The position numbers were made by a program, and so were the translations under genes. 53,864 nt of DNA from an uncultured Sanguibacteroides sp. (GTDB lineage: Bacteria; Bacteroidota; Bacteroidia; Bacteroidales; Marinifilaceae), in NCBI RefSeq assembly GCF_900543425.1, contig NZ_UQRQ01000022.1:1-53864 (forward strand), read 5' to 3'. This document shows, piece by piece, positions 15,618 through 24,313 of this stretch. Every line of letters begins with the position of its first letter. The stretch's first letter is position 1. The notes under the pieces are model-generated. The model was not told the DNA's origin and searched no databases. It was given only the letters and a program-made list of their open reading frames with translations.

Positions 15618-18600
15618 TTAATTATTACCAGGCTGTACATGATAGTGATACTCCTGGAGAATGTTTCCATCTTTATCCCTCGCCCGAAGCAATCGTCCCT
15701 GGTGATCATATTCCCGGCTTTCGAGAATCCCGTTTCTGCCAATGCGATAAACGACATTTCCTTTACTGTCAAGACTGGTCAATTCAAATTCGACTCCATC
15801 GGGACAGAGTGCGGCAGACAACACATTTTCAAGAGAGCTTAACGTCAAGCTTGCAGATAATTGTGCTCCCGTAACAGGGATTTCACCTTCCAAGCAATAG
15901 AATCCCGTTCCCTGGGGAACCGTTAGCGTGTGTTCTCCGTTCCCGACAACGGTCCCCGATTTAGTGAATGTCCATGGCATGCGCCAGGTAAGAGTTTGAG
16001 TAGAAGAACGCTCTACCAGTAATTTATACCGGTACTTAGTACCGACTACTTTATTTACAAGTAAGGTATTAGGTGTGTTTATACCCATTTTATCCACGCT
16101 CGGCAAGTAACACATCATATCAGGCTTCCGGGTATCAAACCGGATCGGATCGACAATATCCTGTATCATATTTAAATAATCCGCCCGAGATATTCCAATA
16201 TTATTTTGTCTGCGATACCAAACCATTTCGTATTCTCCCTGCACCTGCTCCTTTTTACCGGCCTCCTCAAAGATTTTTTGACGATGTTCTTTACCTTGTA
16301 AAATATCCTCCACGATCTTCATAATTTCTTTATGAAGTGTCCAGGACTCACTCAAAAAAGAATCCCGTAAAACACTTCCAGGGAGATTTTGATGAAAATT
16401 GTAGTAAGTTTCCAGCTTTTCTTTCATACTCTTAGTCGGAAGCTCGCTTACATTAATATGCTTTAATTCGCTCTTCCGGTAGCGATCGAATGCCGCCACG
16501 GAAGAACGATCGGCCTGCGCGGCCACGAGTATACGATTACCGGTCTCCTCGTCATAGACGTAAGTCTCTTTACCCGCCGCGGATTTTACTTCGGCAACTT
16601 CCACTTTTGCACCCACGCCGGAGTAATGTAATTGGTTATCCACGGTATAGGCCGACTGCGCCTGTGTGAAGTAATTATTCAAACTACCGCTTGCCACGCT
16701 GACGGGATTCACCTGGTTCGACCGCAACAATTTAGAAGGCAGGTAATAATGTTTTCCACCGATCAGGGTATCCATGTAGGTCGTCACCTCTTCACCCGCG
16801 AGTAGAAAACTCGTGCTGCCGGGAGTTTTCACGTACTGGCTCGAACGAACGGGTAAATAAAGCATATTAGCGGCACGCATATCGGTCAACAACGCACTCG
16901 TGTTATCGGGAAAGGCATCCATCACCACCTTTGAATCCTGTTTATATTCTGTCCCGTCGGCCGTGGTCGTGACAACACTCGTGGGGGTAGTTCGCCGGGT
17001 ATTCCCGTAAGTGTAACTTCGGGTGGTCTTGTTATATTTTCCGGTAAACGAGGTTTTTGTAAAATCACTCTCGGAAGGTGTTCCGGCAGCTGCCGATTCC
17101 TGATCGAAGAAATCGTACTCCACCTCCCCGGTCAAAACAGTTGCTCCCCCGTAATATATTTTATAAAATTGGTCCGGTACTACCATATTCTCCCGGGGTT
17201 GCACGTTGGGGACATAAAAAGTCGTATAGGGATTAAAATTAACCGTAGTCTCCCCGTTCCAATAAAACGGTATATCACGATTCGGCATATATGCCAAAGC
17301 GTTTTCCGTATTTACAAAAAAACGGAACGGCTTCAATTGTTCCAATTGGGAAGAAAAAGCAAAAAGAGAGAGACCGGAGAAGTAGTCATTTTTGACCGTT
17401 GCGGCAATCGTGTAAGGTGCTCCCACGTTACTGACCAATGCCTGAGAGTAGCGATTCTTTTTCAATTTCAACAATCGTCCCTGTTTATCGTAAACAGCTG
17501 TACCGAGGGGTAGCCCGTGCAGCCAGTATGGATAAAAAGAGCGTTGGTTCAGTGATGTCGTCTGGAAAGATTCGGGTACGCAAAAATAGTGCGCGATGTA
17601 CCCGTTTCCGACCTGCTCTTCCACCACGTATCGGTAAAATAAACCGTTATTCCCCGTGTTAAGAATGGCCATTTCATCATCTTGCACCAGAGAGTGAAGA
17701 ATCTTGTCTGAAAAAGTACCATAATTCAGCACTTTTGTCAGCGTCTGGTATCCCACCGCTAACACTCCGGAACCCACGTTACCGGTAGCGGAGAGATTCC
17801 GATAATGGTAGCGGGTGGTATCCCGGTTCCCTTCCCCGTCGTCCAGCACGACCTCCTTCACCCGAATTCCCCCGTACTTACTCCCGTTATACTCGTTCAA
17901 CTCGTAATCCACGTTTAACTTCCAACCTCCGGTTCCGGTAATCTGCCGCAAAGAGTAGGCTTTCGCGTAATCGGCATTACAAGAGCGGCCAGGAAATGTC
18001 GTCAGTTCGGGGGGCAGGCTTAAATGTTCCGATTGTACATAAGGGTAATTCGTTTGTATTTCCGCCACTAAAGGAATTAAGTGTTCGATATTCGGAGCCG
18101 ATCCGTTATAATACCCCCATACATCCCGGGTTTTGGCATGCAACGTATTCAAGTAATAATCAAAATTATAATACCCCAATAATCCGGCTTTTTCATTTCC
18201 GATTGTCAATCGACTCAAGGTTCGTCCTTTATAGGAAAAGTTAACCTCCCGGATCACATCTTGTTTATAATTCTGCCATTGAATTCCGGTAATAGAACGT
18301 CCTTCTCCCCAAAAGACAATACTATTTGTACCCCAGGAAACCCGGGCCAATTTTTTTTCCTTGACCGACTGACGAGTAAAATCATCTACCTTACTGACCG
18401 TCTTCGTGGTGGTTTCTTCGATATCGAGTCTCATGTAACGTAATATTTCGGTCAAACACCCGCGAAGAGCAGAAGCATCGTACAATAAACCATCGTCAAT
18501 GAATCTATCCAACAGATTCCGTACATAACTGATTCGAGTCATCGCTTCGGAACAGGTTTCGGAAGTAAAAGTCCAATCCGACAGACACCCGATGATTCGA

Positions 18601-19649
18601 TCGGCAGCCATAACCTGACTCATTACATTGTAATCGATTACGGTATGCAAAGTCGGGATACGGATTATATCCAACTTACTACACGTTATCCCGTATTCCT
18701 TCGAACGTTGTACTTCTGTCAATACTTCCACGTAAGCAGGAATATTTTCCACGTTCTGAGCCAATTCTCTGAACCGGATATCATTAGGCAATTGCGAAGC
18801 ATAATATTTAGCATTATTTATATTCGTCGTAATCTGTCTACTATAACGATCGATCTTACAATCGCGTTCCTTCATCCCCTTTCCGTAATTATATACCATC
18901 TCGTTCCACGAAGTATAGTCGACAACGGAACCGTCCGTGTAATAAAAACGGATAGGATCATCACCGGGAATTTGAATTTCACTTAAATACCAGGAAGAGA
19001 CAAAATCTCTATTCCAGATATTGTTTCCCGCATCGTTCGGATCCTGATAACAAGCTCCTAATGTCATTTCCGGAACGGAAAAGACATATTTCACTCCGCT
19101 CTCGTCCGTGATCTCATATCCGTCTTCTATTTTTTCGATCAAAAGATTCGACTTTTCCAAGGTTTTTACGACCACCTGACCGACCTCTTTTACCTCGATA
19201 AAAGAGACCTTCCGTCCGTTGAAAAAAGCCGTGAAAAGATCGGATTCTCCATCCTGCTCGTGCGTATTTACTTTTTTCTTTGTTGCCGCAGAATGATCCA
19301 GCGTCTCCAGTAAAAAACCGCCGTAGTAATCGTCGGCCAAACCTCCGCGAACCGTACGGGTAATCACTCCCCCGCACATCAGATTCCATCCTATCCCCCA
19401 AGGCCCTTCGGCCTCGTCCACTTTGACTCCTCTGGCCGAATAAACCAAAGAGACAGGAAGGGTAAAATGCCCGGAAGATAGTTCAAACAGAGGAATCGTG
19501 TAATTAAAAGTTCCGGTACTGTAATCGACAGACGAGCTCTTTAAATCGGCAAGTCCTTTTGCCTGTTCACCCGGTTCAAATTTTTGTGCACGGGACATTC
19601 CGAAAATACCCCAACATAATATGAATATAAAAAACACTCTCTTTTTCAT
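15618..19649 (-). CDS. Exported YD-repeat/Rhs shell protein, first gene of the right Rhs pair
   Basis: This 1343-residue paralogue of 781-4806 has a Sec signal peptide (MKKRVFFIFILCWGIFGMSRAQ), then DYSTGTFNYTIPLFE and YSARGVKVDEAEGPWG. It ends in YD repeats (ESREYDHQGRLLRA, GNILQEYHYHVQPGN) without a toxin domain. It opens 122 bp after the GspF stop of the secretion operon on the same strand, with no clear terminator between, so read-through from that operon is likely. A segment of about 240 residues starting at VPDQFYKIYYGG is almost identical to the paralogue while flanking parts differ strongly, pointing to gene conversion. It probably forms a shell with the Rhs protein encoded 17 bp downstream; that partnership is inference. 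Confidence 0.85.
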   Translation of the reverse strand: MKKRVFFIFILCWGIFGMSRAQKFEPGEQAKGLADLKSSSVDYSTGTFNYTIPLFELSSGHFTLPVSLVYSARGVKVDEAEGPWGIGWNLMCGGVITRTVRGGLADDYYGGFLLETLDHSAATKKKVNTHEQDGESDLFTAFFNGRKVSFIEVKEVGQVVVKTLEKSNLLIEKIEDGYEITDESGVKYVFSVPEMTLGACYQDPNDAGNNIWNRDFVSSWYLSEIQIPGDDPIRFYYTDGSVVDYTSWNEMVYNYGKGMKERDCKIDRYSRQITTNINNAKYYASQLPNDIRFRELAQNVENIPAYVEVLTEVQRSKEYGITCSKLDIIRIPTLHTVIDYNVMSQVMAADRIIGCLSDWTFTSETCSEAMTRISYVRNLLDRFIDDGLLYDASALRGCLTEILRYMRLDIEETTTKTVSKVDDFTRQSVKEKKLARVSWGTNSIVFWGEGRSITGIQWQNYKQDVIREVNFSYKGRTLSRLTIGNEKAGLLGYYNFDYYLNTLHAKTRDVWGYYNGSAPNIEHLIPLVAEIQTNYPYVQSEHLSLPPELTTFPGRSCNADYAKAYSLRQITGTGGWKLNVDYELNEYNGSKYGGIRVKEVVLDDGEGNRDTTRYHYRNLSATGNVGSGVLAVGYQTLTKVLNYGTFSDKILHSLVQDDEMAILNTGNNGLFYRYVVEEQVGNGYIAHYFCVPESFQTTSLNQRSFYPYWLHGLPLGTAVYDKQGRLLKLKKNRYSQALVSNVGAPYTIAATVKNDYFSGLSLFAFSSQLEQLKPFRFFVNTENALAYMPNRDIPFYWNGETTVNFNPYTTFYVPNVQPRENMVVPDQFYKIYYGGATVLTGEVEYDFFDQESAAAGTPSESDFTKTSFTGKYNKTTRSYTYGNTRRTTPTSVVTTTADGTEYKQDSKVVMDAFPDNTSALLTDMRAANMLYLPVRSSQYVKTPGSTSFLLAGEEVTTYMDTLIGGKHYYLPSKLLRSNQVNPVSVASGSLNNYFTQAQSAYTVDNQLHYSGVGAKVEVAEVKSAAGKETYVYDEETGNRILVAAQADRSSVAAFDRYRKSELKHINVSELPTKSMKEKLETYYNFHQNLPGSVLRDSFLSESWTLHKEIMKIVEDILQGKEHRQKIFEEAGKKEQVQGEYEMVWYRRQNNIGISRADYLNMIQDIVDPIRFDTRKPDMMCYLPSVDKMGINTPNTLLVNKVVGTKYRYKLLVERSSTQTLTWRMPWTFTKSGTVVGNGEHTLTVPQGTGFYCLEGEIPVTGAQLSASLTLSSLENVLSAALCPDGVEFELTSLDSKGNVVYRIGRNGILESREYDHQGRLLRARDKDGNILQEYHYHVQPGNN

Positions 19650-19771
19650 AATTTTTTAATTTTAGATTTCACTTTTGGTTCCATCGGCCTATTGCCGACA
19701 AATCGTTTTTAACTAATGTTCATTTTCCTTTCTCATAAGCACACATTTTAAAAATTCGACATTTGATTTCA
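19650..19771 (-). promoter_or_regulatory. Short leader between the secretion operon and the right Rhs pair
   Basis: On the minus strand it holds an eight-codon ORF ATG AGA AAG GAA AAT GAA CAT TAG (19736-19713) and then a TCGGC-AATAG-GCCGA hairpin (19684-19698), in the same order as the micro-ORF and hairpin of the other Rhs leaders. Primary sequence is otherwise different, and the TTTAGTGC direct repeat is absent. No U-tract follows the hairpin, so it is not an obvious terminator. Confidence 0.4.
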
Positions 19772-20842
19772 TTACCCGATGACTCCCCCGAGCTTAAACA
19801 TCGGCAGGTACATCGAGACTAACACGAGGGCAACAAGTCCCCCGACACACAGTATCAGAACGGGTTCCAACAGATTCCCGAGTTGTTTCAATTCATGTTC
19901 CAACTCTCGGGTAAGATCTTCCGCTTGCTTCGAAAGCATATCTCCCAGACGATTGGTCTCCTCACCAACCCGCACCAGAGTCACTAATTTTCGATCGTAA
20001 ATCAATGGGAATACACTCAACGTATCGGCAAACAGTTCCCCCTTTCGTAACCCATGACTAATCCTATCGAATGAAGTTTGATAAGGAAAAAAGGTAATGA
20101 TATCCCGTAATAGCTCTATCCCGTTTAACAGGGGAACCCCGGAGCCGTAAAGCAAGTAAAGCAGCTTGCAAAAACGGGCTTCCTGATTTTTTCGAACTAA
20201 TCCCCCTATCCCGGGAAGTCGCAGTAAAAAAGAGGAGAGGAGGGAACGAACCCGATCGTTTTTACCCTGAAAAAAGAAAAAGAGTCCCCCCGTAATCAGG
20301 ATACCCAAAAAAGTCAATAAATAAACCGGAAAATTGCCGGATAACGAAATAATCCACCGGGTTATAGCCGGAAGTTCTCCTCCCATGCGAGCATACACCT
20401 GTTCGAACATAGGGACAATGACCAAAATCATAAATACCAGTACCAACATTGCCGTCAAGAGGATAATCAACGGGTAACTCACGGCACCCGTTATCATTCG
20501 GCGTTGTTCCTCCCGTTTACGGTAGTAATCGGCCAAAAAACGTAACGATTCATCCACTCGTCCCGTCTCTTCTCCGATCCGTAATACCCCGCTATCCAAC
20601 GGAGAAAATTTTCCACTCGTCACAAAACTTTCCCAAAGCGAATGCCCGATAATCACGGATGCATATAGCTCCTCCAACAAAACTTTTACTCGTTTGTCCG
20701 TCTCCCCATCGATGAGTAACCGAAACGAACGCCCGAAATCCAAACCGGAAGTCAAAAGCGAGTGTAATTCGGAAAAAAGTACCTCCTTTTTCCCGTTTTT
20801 CAATCTCCAGTTTTTCCGAAATACATCGATATCACTCTTCAT
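19772..20842 (-). CDS. gspF: Type II secretion/type IV pilus inner-membrane platform protein GspF
   Basis: The ATG at 20842 is preferred over upstream codons because it overlaps the previous gene by only 11 bases and gives 356 residues, close to the family length of ~400. Two T2SSF domains are visible, each with the G-E-E-T-x-R/N signature (RIGEETGRVDESL and RVGEETNRLGDML). Hydrophobic segments lie at about 122-146, 172-200 and near the C-terminus (VLILCVGGLVALVLVSMYLPMF). In the family, GspF sits in the inner membrane and couples the GspE ATPase to pseudopilus assembly. It is the last gene of the secretion operon. Confidence 0.93.
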   Translation of the reverse strand: MKSDIDVFRKNWRLKNGKKEVLFSELHSLLTSGLDFGRSFRLLIDGETDKRVKVLLEELYASVIIGHSLWESFVTSGKFSPLDSGVLRIGEETGRVDESLRFLADYYRKREEQRRMITGAVSYPLIILLTAMLVLVFMILVIVPMFEQVYARMGGELPAITRWIISLSGNFPVYLLTFLGILITGGLFFFFQGKNDRVRSLLSSFLLRLPGIGGLVRKNQEARFCKLLYLLYGSGVPLLNGIELLRDIITFFPYQTSFDRISHGLRKGELFADTLSVFPLIYDRKLVTLVRVGEETNRLGDMLSKQAEDLTRELEHELKQLGNLLEPVLILCVGGLVALVLVSMYLPMFKLGGVIG

Positions 20843-21350
20843 ACTCGTATATTTTTTCCTGCTCATGCAGTTTATCCGTAATTTCTCCAAGACGGCGATT
20901 ACCGATACCAAAAGGAAGATCTAAGATTTTTTTCCCCATCCGCAGATATATCCGCAAAGAATCCGGAAAAGAGAGATCTTCCTTAGAGGATATAAATTCC
21001 CATCGTTCCACCGAACGAAAAAGCGTATCCGTACTCTCCTCACCAACCCGCACAACAACCGAATCCCTCTTTTCCAACACGGAATAAACCTCACCGTTTC
21101 GATAAAGGAATAAACGCTCTCCCCGAAGCTCGGCACGATCGTTCGCCTCGAGTAAACAATCCATTCTCCGGTAGTTATCCGACAAACGATAGGAGGACAA
21201 CAACCTATCCGTCAGTCCGGCCGTCAACCTTCGAACCAGATCAGCCCCGTCAAAGAGAGCCAGAAAGAGGAGGGCAGAAACCGTTATGACAACTAATATT
21301 TCTACCAGGGTCGTTCCTTCCCATTCAAATCGTTTTACATCAAATTTCAT
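20832..21350 (-). CDS. Minor pseudopilin (prepilin-type N-terminus)
   Basis: This 172-residue protein has the class III signal MKFDVKRFEWEG|TTLVEILVVITVSALLFLALF, with a Gly before the cleavage site and Glu at +5 of the mature protein, as needed for prepilin peptidase and assembly. The globular part is acidic and strand-rich (RLFLYRNGEVYSVLEKRD). It overlaps its neighbours by 11 bases on both sides. Size and place beside a second minor pseudopilin suggest a GspH/I/J-like tip subunit; which one cannot be said. Confidence 0.85.
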   Translation of the reverse strand: MKFDVKRFEWEGTTLVEILVVITVSALLFLALFDGADLVRRLTAGLTDRLLSSYRLSDNYRRMDCLLEANDRAELRGERLFLYRNGEVYSVLEKRDSVVVRVGEESTDTLFRSVERWEFISSKEDLSFPDSLRIYLRMGKKILDLPFGIGNRRLGEITDKLHEQEKIYEYEE

Positions 21351-21702
21351 TGTTTTCGGATTTAATCAGATAATCGTACCGGCTATCCCTTTTGCCCCGC
21401 AAGGGATACACGTGAATACTCAATCGTTGTATTTTACCCCGGTAAGGAATCAACTCGATCTCCAAGATTCCCCCGTCGTAAGTTCTCGTGTAGTTTCCCG
21501 AGGGAAAGGCCCCCCTCGAATAGTCCTGAAAACACCGTTTCACGGCTATCCAAGCACATAAGTCCTCTCCCGGGGATTGCTCCTTTAGCATCACGCGTGT
21601 CAATATCTCCATCGTGACCATAAAAGCTCCCAACCAGATAACGGAAGCCACGATACACTCCAAAAGAGAAGAGGCTCGCAGTTCATGTCTCAATCTACCC
21701 AT
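21340..21702 (-). CDS. Minor pseudopilin (GspI-like)
   Basis: The ATG at 21702 (MGRLRHELRASSLLECIVAS) is chosen because it places a typical short basic leader before the cleavage site and overlaps the upstream stop by 13 bases. The product is 120 residues. The predicted cut is A|SSLLECIVASVIWLGAFMV, with Ala rather than Gly at -1 and Glu at +5. The short soluble part (AWIAVKRCFQDYSRG) resembles small minor pseudopilins. Confidence 0.8.
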   Translation of the reverse strand: MGRLRHELRASSLLECIVASVIWLGAFMVTMEILTRVMLKEQSPGEDLCAWIAVKRCFQDYSRGAFPSGNYTRTYDGGILEIELIPYRGKIQRLSIHVYPLRGKRDSRYDYLIKSENNEI

Positions 21703-22916
21703 TTGACCTCCTTTCTCTCGTAATTCTTTCCCATCCAAAAGGGATAAGAGACCAACGAAGTCTCCAGCAGAGCCACATCATAAAGAATCCCGGAATAGAA
21801 CCCTTCCGGGGCAAAATAGTAACAGGACCGGGCATACAGGCTACCCGAAACAATCCCGTGTACCTCGGCGATACCGTCCACGTACACCAATCCCCGCACC
21901 CTGGAACTCTTCGATTGAAAATAGTTGGCCGAAGGAACTTCGCTCTCCTCATCATGCCCGGATACGATAATATAACCATTTACTTCACAACACTTTCCAA
22001 AACGAATAAGTCGCCGATCGTTCTCTCCGCTCACCCACAGACCCGAGCCGGGAGACAAGCGGACCTCATCTTCCAGAAGAATGGAATCCCGCGCAAATAC
22101 CTGCAGACTTCCCTGAAATCCGGCAGCAATTTCGACTTTACGGGCCACGACGATTACGTTCTCCAAGCGATTATCCCGTTCCAGAAAAAGCTCCCCCGGA
22201 GTATACAGAATTACCCGCCCCCGCATATCGACTCCGGAAAGGTATTCCCCCGTTTCAAAACAAAGAAGCGAATCGGTAAAAGATCGATGTAGATACTCGT
22301 TCCCCGCGAGAAGAGGATACCCATCGAGAGAAAACAGTTTTTGAATCCTGTCGACATACTCCTTTTCAGGAAGGGGAAACTCTTCCGGACTCTGTTTTAT
22401 ATTCCTAACATCGACCTTTTCACCCCCGAAAAAGACCGAACGTACCTGCGTATAAGTAATCCCGTTACGAGGAATCCAAGCTCCCCCCTTCACGTATGTT
22501 TTCCCGGCCAAGGAAAGAGTTCGTCCGTCTTCCGGCAGAAAAAGAGTCGTTCCGTATTCACCCTCTCTTCTCTTTCCGAATATCCGGGTTCCCCGTGTTC
22601 CGTTACGAACCTTCACGGTGACCGCCTCATACAATCCCCATTCTTCCGGGGTATATTGTACCCGGGAAGAGGAATCTCCCTCGTAAAGCAGATAAGTCCG
22701 ATCCTCCCGTAACCTCTCTGTCAAAGTACTGTCCAGAGCATAAAGTACAAAAGCAGACTCTATATGTGCCCGGTATCGTTCCCGTTGTTCCGATTGATAT
22801 CCTAACGTTAATTCAATGTTCCACAACGACATAACAGACAAAACGACCAATAACATAAGCATGCAAACGACCAATACGGTAGCCAGCACCGAAGCCGGTA
22901 TCGTACAATTTTTCAT
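21690..22916 (-). CDS. Membrane-anchored beta-helix-like protein of the secretion operon
   Basis: This 408-residue protein has one N-terminal hydrophobic helix (IPASVLATVLVVCMLMLLVVLSV cut short here; about residues 6-30) after a very short leader, reminiscent of PilX/GspK-type proteins but lacking a clean prepilin motif. The second half repeats short strands (GRVILYTPGELFLERD, LENVIVVARKVEIAAGF, SILLEDEVRLSPGSGLWV, EVHGIVSGSLYARS) as in right-handed beta-helix or bactofilin-like folds. It overlaps the following pseudopilin gene, which fits a role in the pseudopilus tip or cargo recognition. Function unproven; I do not recognise a named family. Confidence 0.6.
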   Translation of the reverse strand: MKNCTIPASVLATVLVVCMLMLLVVLSVMSLWNIELTLGYQSEQRERYRAHIESAFVLYALDSTLTERLREDRTYLLYEGDSSSRVQYTPEEWGLYEAVTVKVRNGTRGTRIFGKRREGEYGTTLFLPEDGRTLSLAGKTYVKGGAWIPRNGITYTQVRSVFFGGEKVDVRNIKQSPEEFPLPEKEYVDRIQKLFSLDGYPLLAGNEYLHRSFTDSLLCFETGEYLSGVDMRGRVILYTPGELFLERDNRLENVIVVARKVEIAAGFQGSLQVFARDSILLEDEVRLSPGSGLWVSGENDRRLIRFGKCCEVNGYIIVSGHDEESEVPSANYFQSKSSRVRGLVYVDGIAEVHGIVSGSLYARSCYYFAPEGFYSGILYDVALLETSLVSYPFWMGKNYERKEVKWVD

Positions 22917-22959
22917 AATTTCAAAATTTTAACGGACGGACAATAAAACGCCTGTCCTT

Positions 22960-23430
22960 TTACTCATTTTCCATGATTATCGTGTATCGCTTACCTCTCT
23001 TACTCACGATAACAGAGTCCGCAAACACGTTACAAACCAAGAATCCGTCGATTTTGTCGGTGACGGCAACAATCCGTTGCTCCTCTCCCGACACCACCAA
23101 AAGAAAATCTTTTTTCCCCTTTTTAATTTTACCCAACAAACGAAATCCGGGAGGAGACTCCACTTGCTGAAGGAGTTCCCGCTTTTTTCCGGGAAGTCTT
23201 CCCCGGGAGACAGGCAGAGCCGATCCATGACCTAAAAAAGGGTCCCGGTAATTTAATAGCAATGCGACCTCTGTCCCGACAGGAGACGTTCTCGGTTCCA
23301 TCACGGGAATCTCCGTTTTTATCCCGGAACCGGTTAACCCGATTACCCGGACCGCAATCGTACCCCAAATCAAAAGAGTCGATGCCAGTAATATCCATTG
23401 GGTCCCGTTCTTTTTCAATGCTTTCATCAC
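22960..23430 (-). CDS. GspC/PilP-like inner-membrane protein
   Basis: The product is 156 residues: a short cytoplasmic start, one membrane helix (WILLASTLLIWGTIAVRVIGL, about 12-32; written here only as the segment beginning WILLAST), then a periplasmic region. The periplasmic motif LNYRDPFLGHG matches the 'DPF' element of PilP/GspC proteins. A homology-region-like beta domain follows (FRLLGKIKKGKKDFLLVVSG, RYTIIMENE). In these families the protein links the inner-membrane platform to the secretin. It overlaps the preceding lipoprotein gene by 4 bases. Confidence 0.7.
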   Translation of the reverse strand: MMKALKKNGTQWILLASTLLIWGTIAVRVIGLTGSGIKTEIPVMEPRTSPVGTEVALLLNYRDPFLGHGSALPVSRGRLPGKKRELLQQVESPPGFRLLGKIKKGKKDFLLVVSGEEQRIVAVTDKIDGFLVCNVFADSVIVSKRGKRYTIIMENE

Positions 23431-23837
23431 TCCTCTTTTGAAGGTAAAACAACAATCCTCCGTACGGAATACAATCCTTTATAAGCCGAATTCTCCGGCC
23501 TTACCCGCCATTCATAGGTACCTACATCCAAGGTAAAAGAATATTTATTCCCTGTCACAAGCGTATCCAGCAAATAAAACTCAGGCCGTTCAAAACCGGG
23601 CTTCGCCACTTCCAATCTATAACCCGAAGCCCCGGAAACTTCCTCCCACACGAAATTTTGTTCCCCATGGGGTGTCCGAATGCTATCGGCCGGAGCTATC
23701 AAACACACTCTTTTCTCCGAAATATCTTTCTCGAACAAATCTTCACATCCTCCCAACAAAAGCAAGAGAACCATACAACCGGCCACCCTTTTCTTCCGTT
23801 TCACTCCCGATGATGTACGCTTAATTGTTGTATCCAT
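23427..23837 (-). CDS. Small lipoprotein with Fn3-like domain in the secretion operon (pilotin candidate)
   Basis: This 136-residue protein has a basic N-terminus (KRKKR), a hydrophobic run and the lipobox LLGGC, then EDLFEKD. The mature part resembles a fibronectin-III-like sandwich of a common Bacteroidetes kind: NFVWEEVSGASGYRLEVA and GTYEWRVRPENSAYKG. It overlaps the upstream PilO-like gene by 37 bases. Its location among secretin and alignment genes suggests a pilotin or envelope scaffold; that is inference. A shorter start at the Met just before the hydrophobic run is possible. Confidence 0.65.
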   Translation of the reverse strand: MDTTIKRTSSGVKRKKRVAGCMVLLLLLGGCEDLFEKDISEKRVCLIAPADSIRTPHGEQNFVWEEVSGASGYRLEVAKPGFERPEFYLLDTLVTGNKYSFTLDVGTYEWRVRPENSAYKGLYSVRRIVVLPSKEE

Positions 23838-24313
23838 AACGTCATTTTTAATTGTTTCTTTTTCTTCACCCTGTCTACGGTCGTACCAAAAGCGACCGAA
23901 ACCACTTTTCCCAATGATTTATCCCGTTCGATAAAATCCAATAATTTCACTAAAGAGATAAAATCTCCCGAAAGAGTTAATTCCCCGATATCTATTCTTA
24001 CACTCCCTTCCGTTCGAAGCAGATAAGGAGTATATTTAGACACGACGGTCTCTCCTTCCGTAAGCATGGGTGACAATTTTTTCAACCACAGCCCGTCCTG
24101 TAACACGGCTTGTGAAGAAAAAACCTCTTTTACCCGCGGTAGACTACTTTCGTCCGATTCCATCCTCAATTTTTCCAACACGCCCAGTTTCTCTCTATAC
24201 TCCTGCCAGGAAGCAACCGTTCCCCGAAAACCTAAAAACCAGGCTATCAAAGGCAGGGCACACAACAAGCCGGCCAGTTTTATAAAACTCTTATAGGCTC
24301 TCCATCCGTTCAT
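23801..24313 (-). CDS. PilO/GspM-like inner-membrane protein
   Basis: This 170-residue protein has an N-terminal membrane helix (LAGLLCALPLIAWFLGF), a short coiled-coil-like segment (WQEYREKLGVLEKLRMES) and a C-terminal domain containing GELTLSGDFISLVKLLDFIE. That is the typical strand-helix layout of PilO, where a one-residue-at-a-time 'L.G.y..l..fl..' motif is conserved. It overlaps the GspL/PilN-like gene by 4 bases, as PilN/PilO or GspL/GspM pairs usually do. Role: inner-membrane alignment complex. Confidence 0.75.
   Translation of the reverse strand: MNGWRAYKSFIKLAGLLCALPLIAWFLGFRGTVASWQEYREKLGVLEKLRMESDESSLPRVKEVFSSQAVLQDGLWLKKLSPMLTEGETVVSKYTPYLLRTEGSVRIDIGELTLSGDFISLVKLLDFIERDKSLGKVVSVAFGTTVDRVKKKKQLKMTLWIQQLSVHHRE

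Noticed and set aside
781..19649. Rhs proteins as T6SS effectors
   Set aside because: No PAAR, VgrG, Hcp or other T6SS component in the window, and the Rhs proteins begin with Sec signal peptides.
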